Counted from the stretch's first letter, positions 33,508-45,716 are shown. The stretch: DNA of 64,000 nucleotides from Melampsora larici-populina 98AG31 (GCF_000204055.1 NW_006768853.1:144177-208176); one strand, 5' to 3'. Notes: a model not told the origin generated them from the letters alone. Program-made: numbers and translations.

Positions 33508-34219
33508 AATGAGAATTGACTTGAATTCAAAAAACAACCATGAAAATGAAAATGAAAATGAAAATGAAAATGAAAATGAAAACAAGAATGAGAATGAGAA
33601 TGAGAAATGAAAATGAGAAGGAGACGGAGAAATGAAAATGAAAATGAAGTGGGTGTATATAGATACAAGTATATAAACTTATACATCAATAATGATTGTG
33701 TTATTTGTTTTTTTGTGTTTTTTGGTCTTGAATTATTCTTGACATAAGTTTAGTTTAAAAGATTTTTATTCTGAATACATAATGTAAGCTTTTTTTGATG
33801 TAATTTTGGTTTTTTGAAGTACATAACTTGATTTTTTTGGGGTAATAATTGAGAAATTCTTTAACTTTTGTTGGGTTTGGTTTATAACACTAACACATGA
33901 GAGGTTTTTATTAATGGATATAAGTTGTACATTTAGAGTATCAATCACTAGTAGATGGGTGTAAGAAAAGGTCATTAAACTGATGGTTTACTGTACAGAC
34001 CTAAGGCAGTGGGTTATATGTCAATCACAAAGGATTTACTCACCCAGTATGCATTGTTTATTTTTTGGTATGATATATATGCATGAATCATTTTATAAAA
34101 AAAAGTTGTAAGGCCACTTTTGAGGTAATTTGTGTGTTTTAAGATGAGTTTCAAGTATTTGTTCATCATTAAAGTCCAATTTATATCATATTTATTAGAA
34201 TCTCACGTTCTCTATGCTT
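33508..34219. other. 3' flank of the MET30-like gene
   Basis: AT-rich, with the microsatellite; no gene recognised. Confidence 0.5.
33541..33581 (+). repeat. GAAAAT microsatellite
   Basis: Seven or so head-to-tail copies of TGAAAA just 3' of the MET30-like gene, running into GAGAAT variants. Confidence 0.9.
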
Positions 34220-34551
34220 GGAATCTTTGAACATTGATTGGGCCTGCAGCTGCATGCTATGGTTGATGGACATGGGATTTTTCTTCCACCGCTAGTGATT
34301 GAAAAGCTGGGAAATTTTCCTGATTGGGAATCATACACCTGGATTCACTTGTAATGTTCTTACAAGGGGTATGAAATTGAAAAAAACTAGTTAGAAAATG
34401 ATGGTGTTTATTAGATAAATGAATTCAGGATAAGGTTTCCTAGTGAGCCTCAATCCCCCACTATCATGTTGCACAGAAAAATGCAACACATCATAACTAC
34501 ATGCATATCTACCAGTTGCCACATGTGACATGGTATTTGAAGGAATTCAAA

Positions 34552-34840
34552 TTGCATCTGAGTCACTCCAAGTATACATGCTCAACATAATTTTGAGCAG
34601 CCTCTTGAGCTGTAGCTTCTCAATCACAGGGGGCTTTGATGATTGTTGGCCAGTTTGGATAGATGCCATCTATGAGATGTTTGTACAGGTGTCCATTCAC
34701 TACAAAGTTGAATTTGACTTTACCTGAACAAGCCAAGTATCAATTTATGAACTTTAAAGAAAGACAAGCTGAACTAGTGAGAAAATCAGCAAAGAGAGAT
34801 GTTTGATTAAGTATGTTGGCATTGTTCAGAAGACCTGGTG
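34552..34840 (-). pseudogene. Decayed Harbinger transposase fragment
   Basis: Read on the minus strand with stops, the segment shows GLLNNANILNQTSLFADFL, the region of the second catalytic Asp in PIF/Harbinger transposases (Asp changed to Ala here), then NGHLYKHLIDGIYPNWPTII and APCD, the usual Y.L.DGIYP.W element. It is much older and more eroded than the element at 4335 and uses a different family sequence. Confidence 0.65.
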
Positions 34841-35738
34841 TTCCAAAGAATGCATACACATAAAGAAGATAAACAACTACATTTCCTTGCTCTTTTTGCT
34901 GAGTATGGTGTGCAATGAAATATTGATTTGCATCAACAGGAACATATGTATGCTGCTCAAGATGTAAGTACTTTGGCAGTTCTTTTCATGATGAAATTAC
35001 AATCAATCTGATGTAGGAAGTTCTCTCACTGCATCCTCAAGATTATTGATTAAACAATGAAGGTTGATCTTGCCAAGGTCCAAGCCAAGAAACAATGTCT
35101 TCAAAAGAATGCAGCAAAACATGGAGGAGCTGGTCTTCAGTGTTGGTGATTGGGAGTCTCTCGAGCAGGAAGTCATTCATGAATTTTATATAGTGTGACC
35201 ATCTTTGATTTTGAATCTGATTTATCAGACCAGCTAATCACTGTTTGAAACAACAGCCCTTGCGTGACTTGTGTCAAAAAATGAGGGGATATGGCCCTAC
35301 TCATCAGGACCTTGTGGCAGTCTCTTGACAACAAGCGCACATGGACTGCCTTTGAGGCACAAAGGCGACTTGTGTGTGCTTTTCAAGGGGCAAACACCAG
35401 ACAGACATGGTGACTGGATGTATGGTTTCACATGAGTATGCAGAACTTATCAATTCTCCCACTGATTGCCTGGAATCTCTTGCAGACAACAATCAATTTC
35501 ACCCCATGATGAATCCAATTTTTCAAAAAGCCACTTTGTATATACATAGACAAAGCCCCAGCTTGTGACTCTCTTGTTCTTGGGACCATCCCTCACCCCA
35601 GGTTCAGACTTGGCTGCTTTGGTCTCACATTTGGAGAAGAAGACATAATGGCCAAACATGCTGAAGATCTACTTTGATCTTGATTCATTCAACATCCAGA
35701 AGAAATCAATTCTGAAGCCTCTGCTCTTTTGAGCAAAC

Positions 35739-36040
35739 ATGATGAAATCAAACTCAGTCAAACAGAAGGTGGCAAAAGTATTTCAGCTGTACAAACACGC
35801 CAACACTTCAAATAATTTGGGAGAGTTAGATCAATATCTTTCAGGCTTAGACCCTCTTACCTCTGACAATCTGGACAAACTCATGGATCCAAAATGTGCT
35901 CTGGTTTGGTCGAGTGATTGTCCATTTTTCTTTCATGCATTCACCTGTAGATAGCTGACTTTACTCTATTCTACATGAGCACCTCAGCAAGTACCATTCT
36001 TTGGCTTCTTTAGCCAAGGATTATCTCAGCACAATAATTT
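35739..36040 (+). pseudogene. Decayed hAT transposase C-terminal fragment
   Basis: In one frame LGELDQYLSGLDPLTSDN and in another YHSLASLAKDYLSTIILP resemble the ELDQYL...ALxWW and L..MAKDYL.I elements ahead of the hAT dimerisation domain. Compare DDELNQYFLGMHP and FPKIAKLARDFLA in the intact hAT copy at 39.3 kb. Stops and frame changes show it is a remnant. Confidence 0.5.
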
Positions 36041-37234
36041 TGCCTATTTTTGGCCCTGTAAACCCGTACAAAGTGAGTATCAGTTGAGTATATACTCATA
36101 CTCAGTACTCATGAACTTCTCATCGTGTCTGCTTGTGGGCTGAGCACGACAACGCCTCCACATCCAGGAGTATTTGTCGCCCCACTGACCACATGGAAAC
36201 CACCTTTCACTGCGTAGGGGACGTTTGCCTGCAGCCGGACTCATATGACCAACACACGCCGGTCAGGACCCCCCCTGGTGTAACTGTCACTGTTGCTCAA
36301 ATCCCTGCATTTGTAGGAAATTCCAAGAGAAACATCGCAAATGGTAAACATCCCCGACAGAACAAACAATCCCTGGGCTCCTTACCTTCCACCTTACATT
36401 GGGGATGAGTATGCAAACTAAATTGTCACTGTTACTCTCTGTTTTCAAAAAAAAGAAGATAACTTTGCAATTGTGTAACAATATACAGACAACTTTAATT
36501 CTTGAACCAACTAGCACCATGTCTGTTTTGAGGTAACATGTCGACGTGCTCACACCAATCAATTTCCGTAGAGGGTGGATATAACCTACAAACAGGTCTG
36601 AGAGCTAAGCATACAATTGCCTTTGTGAAGAGGTTCAGACAGCAAGAGTGTTAAATGGGCTCCTTTGTTCATAGTTCCATTGACAAACGGTACATTTTTG
36701 ATTGTCTATTATTATTAACAAAGGATTTGCATTTGCTAGAGACAAATTGAATAAAGATCCGTTCAAATTTATTACACAACTCTCCGTGTGAGCACATCGA
36801 CGTGCTCATGGGGGACGGGCATGGTGTAGATGATTGTATTTTCTGGTGCACTAGTCTCCTATGTAATAGTTTAGTTAGTGTAATATACAATCAAGCAAAA
36901 TCACACTTTTTTAAAAAAAAGAGGAGACATGAACTGAGTTCATGTTGACTCTGAGCCTACAAATCAATTTCATCAATACTTTTCACGCTTCAATCCTTGT
37001 TTAGAGCCAAAACTGAAGCTCTCTAGCCCTGACCTGTTATAGTTAATTCCAATAAAGTTTCAACCCCTGAAGAATCTGGTGAAGGTGATAGATCAAGGAG
37101 TTATGAATTTATCATTATGTTCTTACTTTTGGGTCACCCAAATCAAGTCTAACATCTAATTTTATTCACTGCATCAGATTACAAAGTCACACGTTATTGT
37201 ACTCAGCCCCAAACATCCTGACGTCCCCAATTTC
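36041..37234. other. Repeat-poor or unidentified interval
   Basis: No gene recognised. An inverted pair, GTCGACGTGCTCACAC near 36540 and GTGTGAGCACATCGACGTGC near 36786, encloses about 230 bp and could mark a small MITE, but I see no clear target duplication. Confidence 0.35.
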
Positions 37235-38135
37235 TCAGATATACAAAGTGCTTGTACGCTGAAAAATTTACAATTGTAGGACATTTCAAAATTAAAGGTA
37301 TACCAACTAAGGCCTCAAAGAACCTACGTATTCCTTTTGGTGGGAATTGAATCAATTGGAGGGAAATTAGTTCATGCTTTTGATTATCAGAAATTTTTAA
37401 AGTTTGAAAGTAAATGTGACTTACACTCTCAAGCTTATGGACCAGCTGCTTGAAACTTTCAACTTCTTCGCCACAATTTAGAGTTTGGTGTTGATTTTTT
37501 CTATTTCGGTTCAAAGATTAAGAATCAGTTAAATTTATAAATTCAATATTGTAGGTCAGAGCAAGAATGAGAATAAACAAAATCCAAACTAACGATAAAC
37601 AAGAGACGATAGAAGTACGAGCAGAAACGATCTCAGGCCACATTCCAGAAGAATTCCGGACTCTAAATTCTTCCACTTTTTGTTGAAGGTTAGATAAATC
37701 TTTCATAAGTTTTGCACTAGAAGAACTTGATGGATCTGATTGATGATTTGAAATTCCAAGTTGTTCTTTAAAAGCTTTTGAAACTTTTGATTCGACTTCT
37801 GATTCTAAATTCTTTAAATTCTTTAAATCTGCTTTTAGCTTGTTTTTGACGGATTCATCTAAATTGATTTGTCGACTTGGGTTCGGTTCTGTTGATGGTT
37901 CTGCTAGCTTTGAGTTTGAGAATCAAGTTTAGAAATGCTACCATCAATTCGTCAAGATCTTATGTCGTGTGAATAAGGGTTCTTTTTATTGAATCTGACG
38001 TACCCGGTCAATTAATGATTGATCGAGTTGGACTGGGTTACCGATTTTAAAATAAACTTGTTCATCATTTTCGACTTTGAATCCAACGTTTTGAGAACCG
38101 GAAGACGAGCTAGACTTGGATCCGGTAGCACCCAT
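37235..38135 (-). CDS. MIC19: MIC19-type MICOS subunit (CHCH domain)
   Basis: Four exons (38135..38004, 37907..37594, 37500..37425, 37258..37235) give 181 residues. The N-terminus MGATGSKSSSSSG is a myristoylation-type start, then FKVENDEQVYFKIGNPVQL. A long Lys/Glu-rich coiled-coil region follows (KNKLKADLKNLKNLESEV and on). The C-terminus has RNSSGMWPEIVSARTSIVSC and then LNCGEEVESFKQ, a Cys-x10-Cys half of the CHCH fold as in fungal Mic19/AIM13. The protein is expected on the inner mitochondrial membrane facing the intermembrane space, where MICOS shapes cristae junctions. An in-frame Met two codons upstream exists, but the Gly-2 start is chosen. The last exon codes for only seven residues and is the least certain. 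A frame read straight through intron 2 suggests a transmembrane helix; that is an artefact. Confidence 0.85.
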
Positions 38136-38141
38136 ATTCAT

Positions 38142-38974
38142 CTGTTAGCGAATACGATTTGATAAGATGTATAAATAATTGAACGGAGTCCTGATATCGA
38201 GAGGGTGATGCCAATGGTATGTTGAGTTGAACGATGACTTCAATTCGATCCAGATGTCAATGGTCTGTAGACTGTGATACATACGGAAATTACAGGAGCA
38301 TTGGACCTGTCTACAAGCATATTGTTACATATTGAATTGTCACAAACAGATGAGACACAAACAGTTTTTAAAGTCAACACTCTTGAGGAAAGAACTGAAC
38401 AATCAAGAGATTTGAACATTTTATGTCATTTCAACCTCTCCTGAACCGCTTTGGAGATACATACATTGAAGCCTGAAAGTCTATTCAAGCTGAAGGCCTC
38501 ATCAGAGTAAAAAAGAGATCATGATTCATATCCCTTTGCTTCTGATTTTCCATTCATCCACAGATGCCATCTGCTAGATATGTAATTAGAATAGGTAACT
38601 TTTCAGTTCTTGATATTATCTTGTAGACTCTGATTACATCCAAGAAGGGTGATATAGTGGAGAACAAGGTTCCTTTTCAGATACCAAGGTAGGTCAACAA
38701 AACCTTTCCTTTTTGTGTCTTTCAAAATGACCTCTTGGGGAACTGAAAGCCTAAGGCTTTGTTTGATCAACCATGTTTCTATGTATGCACTTAGTATAAT
38801 ATTTATCATCATCACTTTTCAACTGAATTGACTACATTATCAGCTGGCATTCAGATCTACCTATAGTAAAATGCTCTTACAACCATTCAGAGCTTGTATG
38901 TACTCAACAATATTGCAAAGTGATTGCAGGAATGCTTTTTTGCGTGCTAAAGTGGGGTGTGGTTAGTAGGATTT
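38142..38974. other. Intergenic, no supported gene
   Basis: 5' flank of MIC19 and left flank of the hAT element; the 70-codon minus frame at 38603-38815 lacks family features. Confidence 0.5.
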
Positions 38975-38981
38975 GTGGTGT

Positions 38982-41900
38982 CAACCCCCGTCCCCAGCGC
39001 AGTGCAGCGCACTTTACGCAAAAATTGCGCTGGGCTTGTTGAAGGGGCACTGAACACTGCGCAGCGCAGCGGAAGCCGCGCAGTGGTTGAAAAGAAGGAG
39101 CTCCCTAGCGCTGTCGACAGCGCAGTACAGCGCAGCGCAGGGGAGAAAAAGTGCGGTTTGTTTTTATTACGAGGGAAAAAAAATGGGAACAAGTATACCC
39201 ATGAGAAAGCACACACAATACTTGTACAAAACTTGTTGTAGGAGATAATCAGAGCGAAATATAAAAAAAAAAATCTGAGAGACAATGATAATGAAAAATG
39301 AAAGTAGATTAAATAATCTACACATTTGCTACCTTTTTCTTCTTCTTCAGACCTGCAATCAGCTGTTCCACAGCTACAACTGCCTTTCCGAGCTCACCAT
39401 CTGGGACAAACTTCTGTTTGAGCCATTGACAGACCCCAACAGCTCGCTCAATTGATCTTGAAGTTAAACCACCACGTCGATTGGAACATACGATTTCCGC
39501 AGTTGAAAAGGTCCTTTCAACTGCGCAAGAAGATCCTACACATGCCAAAAAATCACGAGCCAGCTTGGCAATTTTGGGAAATCGCATTTGATTGCGCTGC
39601 GGTAGATGATGAAGTCAGCCATGCTACATAAAGAAAAGAGGTGGCAGTGCATTAAATTTATACTTACTCGCCACCAATCCAGGATATCCATGTCACTCTC
39701 GCATGGATGCATGCCCAAGAAGTACTGATTAAGTTCGTCATCACTTGATAAAACTACCGTAGCCGAAGTGCCAAAAACGTTGGTTTCGTCAAGTGGATCG
39801 AAAGGCCAATCAGTTTCATGGTTGGCCTCAGGGGTAGTCTTCAATGCAGATAGTGGATTATTTTTCTCGTACTGAGAAAAAGTCTGGCGGAATAAGTCCT
39901 CAGCGCGAGCCGCGTAATCGGAATACTTATTTTTGAAGTATTCGAGTCGAAGTCTCGGATTGAGAATCGTGGCCATCACAATAGGGTCACAGTGAAGTGA
40001 CTCGGTTTGGTATTCACAAAGCTGGTTGATCATTCCACCGATCATGACGGATAAGCCTTGATGCGGCGTTGTTTGTTTCATGTTGACAAGAACCGATATC
40101 AAACCTGAGTATTGAAACAGAACAGATGCACCGGTTGGCCCGTCGCCTTCCATTTTCTTTGTCGATCGTAGAAAGCACTGCAAAATGAACAATTTGAAAG
40201 AGAGATAAGGGCAAAATCAGAGAAAGATTACTTTCGAAAATGTTGATGAAAACAAAAATACTCACACCCAAAACTTCATTCAAAGCCTCGATAGCCTTCC
40301 ATTCATCAGGAGTAATAGTAATACCTTCATAGAAGCCCTCCTGATCTTCATTGATCATGAAATTAATCACCTAGATACCAAACAATATATCAATATATAG
40401 CCAAATAAAAAAAACCCAATAATACTTACTGATTTCGCTTTGCACAAGCGAGTTTGGGCGTCTAACCATATGTTCCACCGTTGTCCATGCGCAGCAATCA
40501 GACCTGCACCTACATATCCCAGCTGAGTTGCACAAGTCTTGAAATGATTAAGTCGTGGTGCACTGGAAGTGATCAATTTATTGGTTCTTCGTACCTTCAG
40601 CAATCAACAAATCAGTTAATGAATCATTTTGTGTTTGTGGTGAGAGGATCAAGTGAACTTACTTTTGTTACTGCCCGAGGTAAGAGAGCTGCATCTGGCT
40701 TCTGGAGCTTGTAGTCGGGTGCCGTCTCATCATCTTCGGAATCATCGCTGGCTTCGATATCCTTGCCTGCTTCAACTTGCACACCCTCCTCACTTTCACT
40801 ATCGCCATTTTCTAACATGTCGCCATCTTCATCTACTACGGTGCCATCATCCATCACGATCTTCGGGGCAGGGAGATGATCGTCAGGAAGGAGTAGACGA
40901 AGCCTTTTTCCAGATGGAATCGTTGGTTTTGTTCTACCATGATCACCTAATCCAATTGTTTCCAGTCCGGCTTTGACTGTCAAAGCTAGCTTGTGGCAGT
41001 AGCATCGTATTTGATTCCATGATGAGTCCCAGAAGATTGGGTCATCGCAATCCATGAACATCTTTTGAAGTTCTTTTGCTAAAATGGGGTTGCTTGATCC
41101 TGAGTCCGTGGTCTGCGCTATCATGTATAATTAAGGAAAACATGAAATTAGTTCAATTATTGTTAAATTTGAGTAAGGAAAAGATAAAAGAAAAAGATAT
41201 GGAAACCTATCTTTTTATGAAGACCATGTCAAATCAGAAACTTTCCTACAGGCCGAGCTAGTAACGCGCCGTAATGATTCCATGCGATTAGCTTCAATGT
41301 CAGGTGAGTGACATGAAAGTGCCAGTCTTCGTCTATGTAAGAAACCGCAACCCCGATAAAAGCTCGTTTCCCTCCTTTGGTGGTCCATACGTCGTGTATG
41401 ACACAAATCTTCGAGTTGAGGGCCTGTGGACAAAATCCAATGATCAGTACTTAGAAATCTCTTTCATATATTGATATGAAAGAGATAGATATCAAAAGTT
41501 TACCTGAAGGGTGTGAACCAACTTGGTTCGAAACTCTTCAAAGTACTGCATTGCCCGACGAGCCGACCACGACGCCGACCAAAGTGTTGCGTTTGGATTA
41601 CATAGAGAAAATGCGGCCTGTAGATAAGGGTCTTCCATGCGTAGCCATGGGATCGAATTTCGAAGAAGCCATAGGACGAGGATCATGTTGAAGAGACCAA
41701 CCGTAAACTTGGGTAAGTTCAAGAAAGATTCGATGCCGGCTTTCTCGTGTTGATACTTCTCGGCTTCTTCTGCGGCAACTTTTGCAGCTTGCCTCGTTTT
41801 CCACGTTGGAGGGAGATTAGCACCAGCGGCGATCGCCTTGAGCCGTCCTTCACATTCTTGCCGACCAACGTCACCATCACGGTGGCCTTTTAGATTCCAC

Positions 41901-43263
41901 TGGCTCTTCTTACCGATCTTGTAAGGTTTTTTACACCATAAGCAGTCGCGATACGAGGCGATTTCGCCGTCTTTCTGTTAGTGGTGGTTGAAAAATGTCA
42001 GTTTGGTGATAATTGAAACAAATTCATGAAATCTAAAACAAAAAAAATAAGAAACATAAATGAAAAGTGAGGCATACCACTTCTTTGGTGTACATATTGG
42101 AAAAGTATTCTTTCACTCCGTCAAATTGGTCAACCTCGGTATTGACGGTTGAACGAGGTGTTTCAATATCAGAGTCTTGATCAGGGTTTATGTTTTGAGG
42201 TAATTTGAAGTTCTTAGCCTTGGAAGGTAATATAGAGTAGAGGTCCATTAGCAATCAAACATCATTAATGTAATTGGAGTGTAAGTTGAACTTACTTTCT
42301 TGCGCTTCGAAACCACTGGCATCTTCTTTTTAACCGATTTCTTGACAGCTTTTCGATTGCGCTTACCATCAGCAGGGGAGACATTACTATCAAACGAGTC
42401 TTCATTTGACTTCTCCTGATCATCTACGCTTCCTTCACCTTCATCCTCAGTTTGAAAGTTCTGATCGTTTTGTTCTTCAATTTCTTCATCTGAATCTAAG
42501 ATCACTGCCTGAGTAGTACGTTGACAAGAAGAAGCTGGCCTGGTGGATGATGTAGTAGGCTGAGTCTGAGACTCGGATTGTTTCTGAGTGGTTGAAGATC
42601 TTAACTTTGGATTAGATTTGCCCATAATAGTAATACTAATAATTTTCTTGAGCAATGTATAGACTTGGAAGTCGAAGTATGAAGTAAAATAACAATTTAA
42701 AAAGTGAAGATTATTGAAAATGTTGAGTGGGATAGATTTAAACAACACTTGAAGGCAGTGTGAATGAAGTAGGATGGTTGGATCAGAATCTGAGACTGAG
42801 TTGTAAGCCTTGGTTGATCGGAATATGATCGAGCTAAAACAAGAATCCAGGGGTGAGGATGCTCGGCAAAGGCCATTATCGACGATGAATATACTAAAGT
42901 CCATGGACGATCGAGAAAGACTATGACGCCAGATGACTGATCTTGCGTCATACATGACAATCATGTCGCTTCGGATTGGATTGGTTGGTGGTAGTAGTAG
43001 TAGTACGCAAGGGGAATTGGCCCCCTTCGTACAAATTAGTAGGTTGGGATTTATATCCGCGCGGACCTACCACAGGATGCGCAGTGAAGGGCACACTGCG
43101 CAAAAGGCGGTGCACTGCACTGCGAAACGGCGCAGTGGGTGATCACTATGCCTGCCCCTGTGGTGCGCGCTGGCGCAGTGGCTATTTTGGGGAATTTAGG
43201 TGCGCTGGTCCTCAGCGCAGCCGCTATTTTAGCGCAGTGAAGTGCGCTGCGGGTCGGGGGTTG
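38982..43263. mobile_element. hAT DNA transposon, full length
   Basis: Ends CAACCCCCGTCCCCAGCGC and, inverted, CAACCCCCGACCCGCAGCGC. Flanked by the 7-bp direct repeat GTGGTGT (38975-38981 and 43264-43270). The first 150 bp and last 250 bp are crowded with GCGCAG/CTGCGC and CACTGCGC motifs, the type of subterminal repeats hAT transposases bind. Contains one transposase gene on minus. Confidence 0.88.
39318..42625 (-). pseudogene. hAT transposase, nine exons, one in-frame TGA
   Basis: Exons 42625..42296, 42218..42078, 41974..41504, 41423..41207, 41117..40663, 40594..40430, 40370..40266, 40177..39668 and 39596..39318 join in frame to 891 codons. Order: Lys/Ser/Asp/Glu-rich N-terminus; BED-like zinc finger (CLWCKKPYKIGKKSQWNLKGH); a catalytic-domain start (ICVIHDVWTTKGGKRAFIGV); QTTDSGSSNPILAKEL with the second acidic site; an inserted acidic region; WKAIEALNEVLG; and the C-terminal dimerisation domain (SSCAVERTFSTAEIVCSNRR). 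The only break is TGA at 41229-41231 in exon 4 (GKFLI*HGLHKK), preceded by T, where Arg or Lys is expected. The donor after it (GTTTCC) is weak. If that codon is a real stop, the copy makes only the first third of the protein. Otherwise it looks recent and complete. Confidence 0.85.
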
Positions 43264-43317
43264 GTGGTGTATCAGTTGAACTTACGAGATGATAGAGATG
43301 GAGCATGTGAAAGATTA

Positions 43318-43841
43318 GGGTGGTTCAAGAAGAGAACCGCAAGCAACGTGGTCGCCGAGTCGCGATCAGTCTTTTTAAGGTTGCTCAATCCTTAAAAAGC
43401 TTGATCGCAAAGCGGCGAATGCTGTAAACTTATGTTTTACAGCTTTGTAAATTCAGGAACACAGTCCCAACCGGTCTTTTTTTGGCTTTGTTTTCTTTTT
43501 TGTTTTCTTGTGTTTTTGTACAGAATTTTTGTTAATGAAAGAGGAAGCCATCGAGAAAAAAAATACAAGAAAACAAGGTCCTTTCTTGACCAAAAATTGT
43601 CAGAATCCAGGAACAAAAAAAAGAAAGAATGTAAGTAATTCTTTTTTTCGGCTCAATTGTCCCTGTCTTTTGGAAATTCAGGGACAGAATTTAAAAATTT
43701 TAAAGGCCGATTACGAGATCGCCAAACCGTGAACCACCTCTAAAGGTGGTTCACGACCTTAAAATTTTACTTAAAATTTACAGACCCCGAACAAGATGTA
43801 AAATATAAAAAAGGGCTGTAAAAGCCCTTCTTGAACCGCCC
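43318..43841. mobile_element. Tc1/mariner-type MITE
   Basis: Ends GGGTGGTTCAAGAAG and, inverted, GGGCGGTTCAAGAAG. Target duplication TA at 43316-43317 and 43842-43843. No coding sequence. Near 43735 is a smaller palindrome (GTGAACCACC...GGTGGTTCAC). It lies only about 55 bp from the hAT element. Confidence 0.7.
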
Positions 43842-43843
43842 TA

Positions 43844-45716
43844 TTATTAACTCACAGTCACGTAACAAAGCACTTGGTTTGGATGCAATAAAAAAGTATC
43901 GCCAACACATTACTGGACATACAAAGTGTGAAAGGTAATGCTACACATATTATAAAAGAAAAACGGATAGGTACAAGGCCATGCTATCTGACCCAGCTGT
44001 TATGATTTTTGTCGGGGCGCTTACTTAGCCAAGATGTAATGAACATCAAACAAGAAGATGGTATACCATTGTCGTCATGAGGTGGCATATGGTGAGAAGG
44101 CGGAATCCGCCTGTGTTAAGTTAGCGTCAGAGTATTACAGTCAAACCAGAAAAGCTTGCCACAAATTCCGCGCCAAATTGCTCGAGTTTTGCGGGCAAAA
44201 TCGGTCAAGCTTTTCCGATTTGACTGTATGTCGCACTTGGGAATTGGTATGACGAGACAAGTGATTGTTTTAAAGATCGAAATCAAACATGACGTCATGT
44301 CACATTATGATCACAAGTGTGAATTACTATGATGTAACCAAGATTATGTCAGCATATACATATGAATAAGTAAACATCATCATTCACATCTCAATCTTCT
44401 TGACTCTCAATCTCTCTATTTGAGTCAAACCCACGGAGCCTGGCGCAGCAGATTGCTCAGGTTTGACTAGAACACTTGAATGAGGTCAAACATTATTCAC
44501 GGCAAATGCACCTCGGTTGGGTGAAGCTCTCCGATGTGAGAATTGGCACAGCAATCTATGTACTATATCTTGACTCCCAGCGTGGTTCGACCCAGTTCGA
44601 CTCGCAACATATCGATAAGTGACGTTAGATTAGAAACGAACCGATACAGCGACGTAAACTTATCAAAGGCCCCCTCCGAGTAGACTTTGATAAGTTTAGC
44701 AGCGACGGCGTGGATAAGTTTAATAAGATTGCAGTTGCGTATGTACAATGTGTTGCCAAACTTGCCACACCCCGTTTTTGCTGCAACCAAGATTTGATGA
44801 CATTCGCCTTGGGTTCGTTCCTCTTCATTACATCAATCTCTTTGACCCGTGTCTTGCAAGTCAATTAAAAGTTTCTGCAGAAGCTTCGCGCCAGCTTGGG
44901 TGTCTATGGAGAGACTTTATGTATCAGATTTAGTGATGTCTCCAGCCAATTGATGAGTGAGCCCTGCTTGCCCATCAAGAGAAGCTGACAATTGTGCAAA
45001 CCTCTCTGACAGAACAACGAGCTTCTCACCGCTTGCGAGGTTGGAGCGCCTCGCAACGATCGAGAGACTTCGCCAAGTGAGGATGTTGTGACCCTGTTTT
45101 CATGTGTACACCATTTAACCCATATATCTTCATTTACTGCCCAGGGTCGTATGAGGTCGTATGTAGCAAAGATTAAGAAAGTCCACATCATGGGTATGAT
45201 TAAGCTGACGTTTGAAATGTAGGGTGCTAATTTTCTTGCTGTAATTTCCTCGAGGCCTTCTCCAGGGGAAAATCGGATCCATAATAGTACACACGTTTGG
45301 ATATGATCTACTCGTGGTGAAGTAGACGCTCCCCAGCATTCTCAGCCTTATCGAAGTTGATCCGAAGGTCTCGGTCAATCAAAACATATGATGGGTAAAA
45401 ATCTCTTTGGTTCAATTTGGTATAATAGACTTCAACTCAAGGCAGAGCAGAGCAACCCATACGTGTTAGCCATCTTCAATTGACTCAGACGAAATTATTC
45501 CCGCAGATCCGCTCACGATGCTCTTCGAGCAATGTGAGCGTTTATGTGTGGGTGGTTTGTTGAGAGCCAAGTCCAACAATACGAGACCATGCTCACACAA
45601 TTCTGGTTGCATCGTTGTTTGTTTGTTGATGTGCCACAATCTTGACCACGGCTATATTTCTGATCACGATATCTGTTTTATGCAAAGTGCCTTTCACCCA
45701 ACTCTTCCCTTCCGTC
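43844..45716. other. Unassigned interval with weak open frames
   Basis: Several 60-100-codon frames on both strands (for example minus 44563-44864 and 44904-45378) shift into each other without recognisable motifs. It may be an old, unidentified repeat. I support no gene here. Confidence 0.35.

Noticed and set aside
33256..33689. Overlapping Phe/Ser-, Met/Lys- and His-rich ORFs on both strands
   Set aside because: They are shadows of the repetitive MET30-like tail and the GAAAAT microsatellite.
36537..36807. Small inverted-repeat element (GTCGACGTGCTCACAC)
   Set aside because: The inverted pair is short, imperfect and without a target duplication; not enough to call an element.
37518..37593. 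C-terminal membrane helix of the MIC19 gene (possible SNARE)
   Set aside because: It comes from reading through a GTTAGT...TAG intron; splicing gives the CHCH Cys pair expected of MIC19.
7604..41231. TGA read as a sense codon in this genome
   Set aside because: Intact host genes in the window end in TGA (small secreted protein, secreted barrel protein, MIC19, OPT), and the internal TGAs occur only in transposon genes. Mutation is the simpler reading.
43844..45716. Gene on minus strand assembled from ORFs 44563-45378
   Set aside because: Frames change without splice sites and no conserved motif was recognised.
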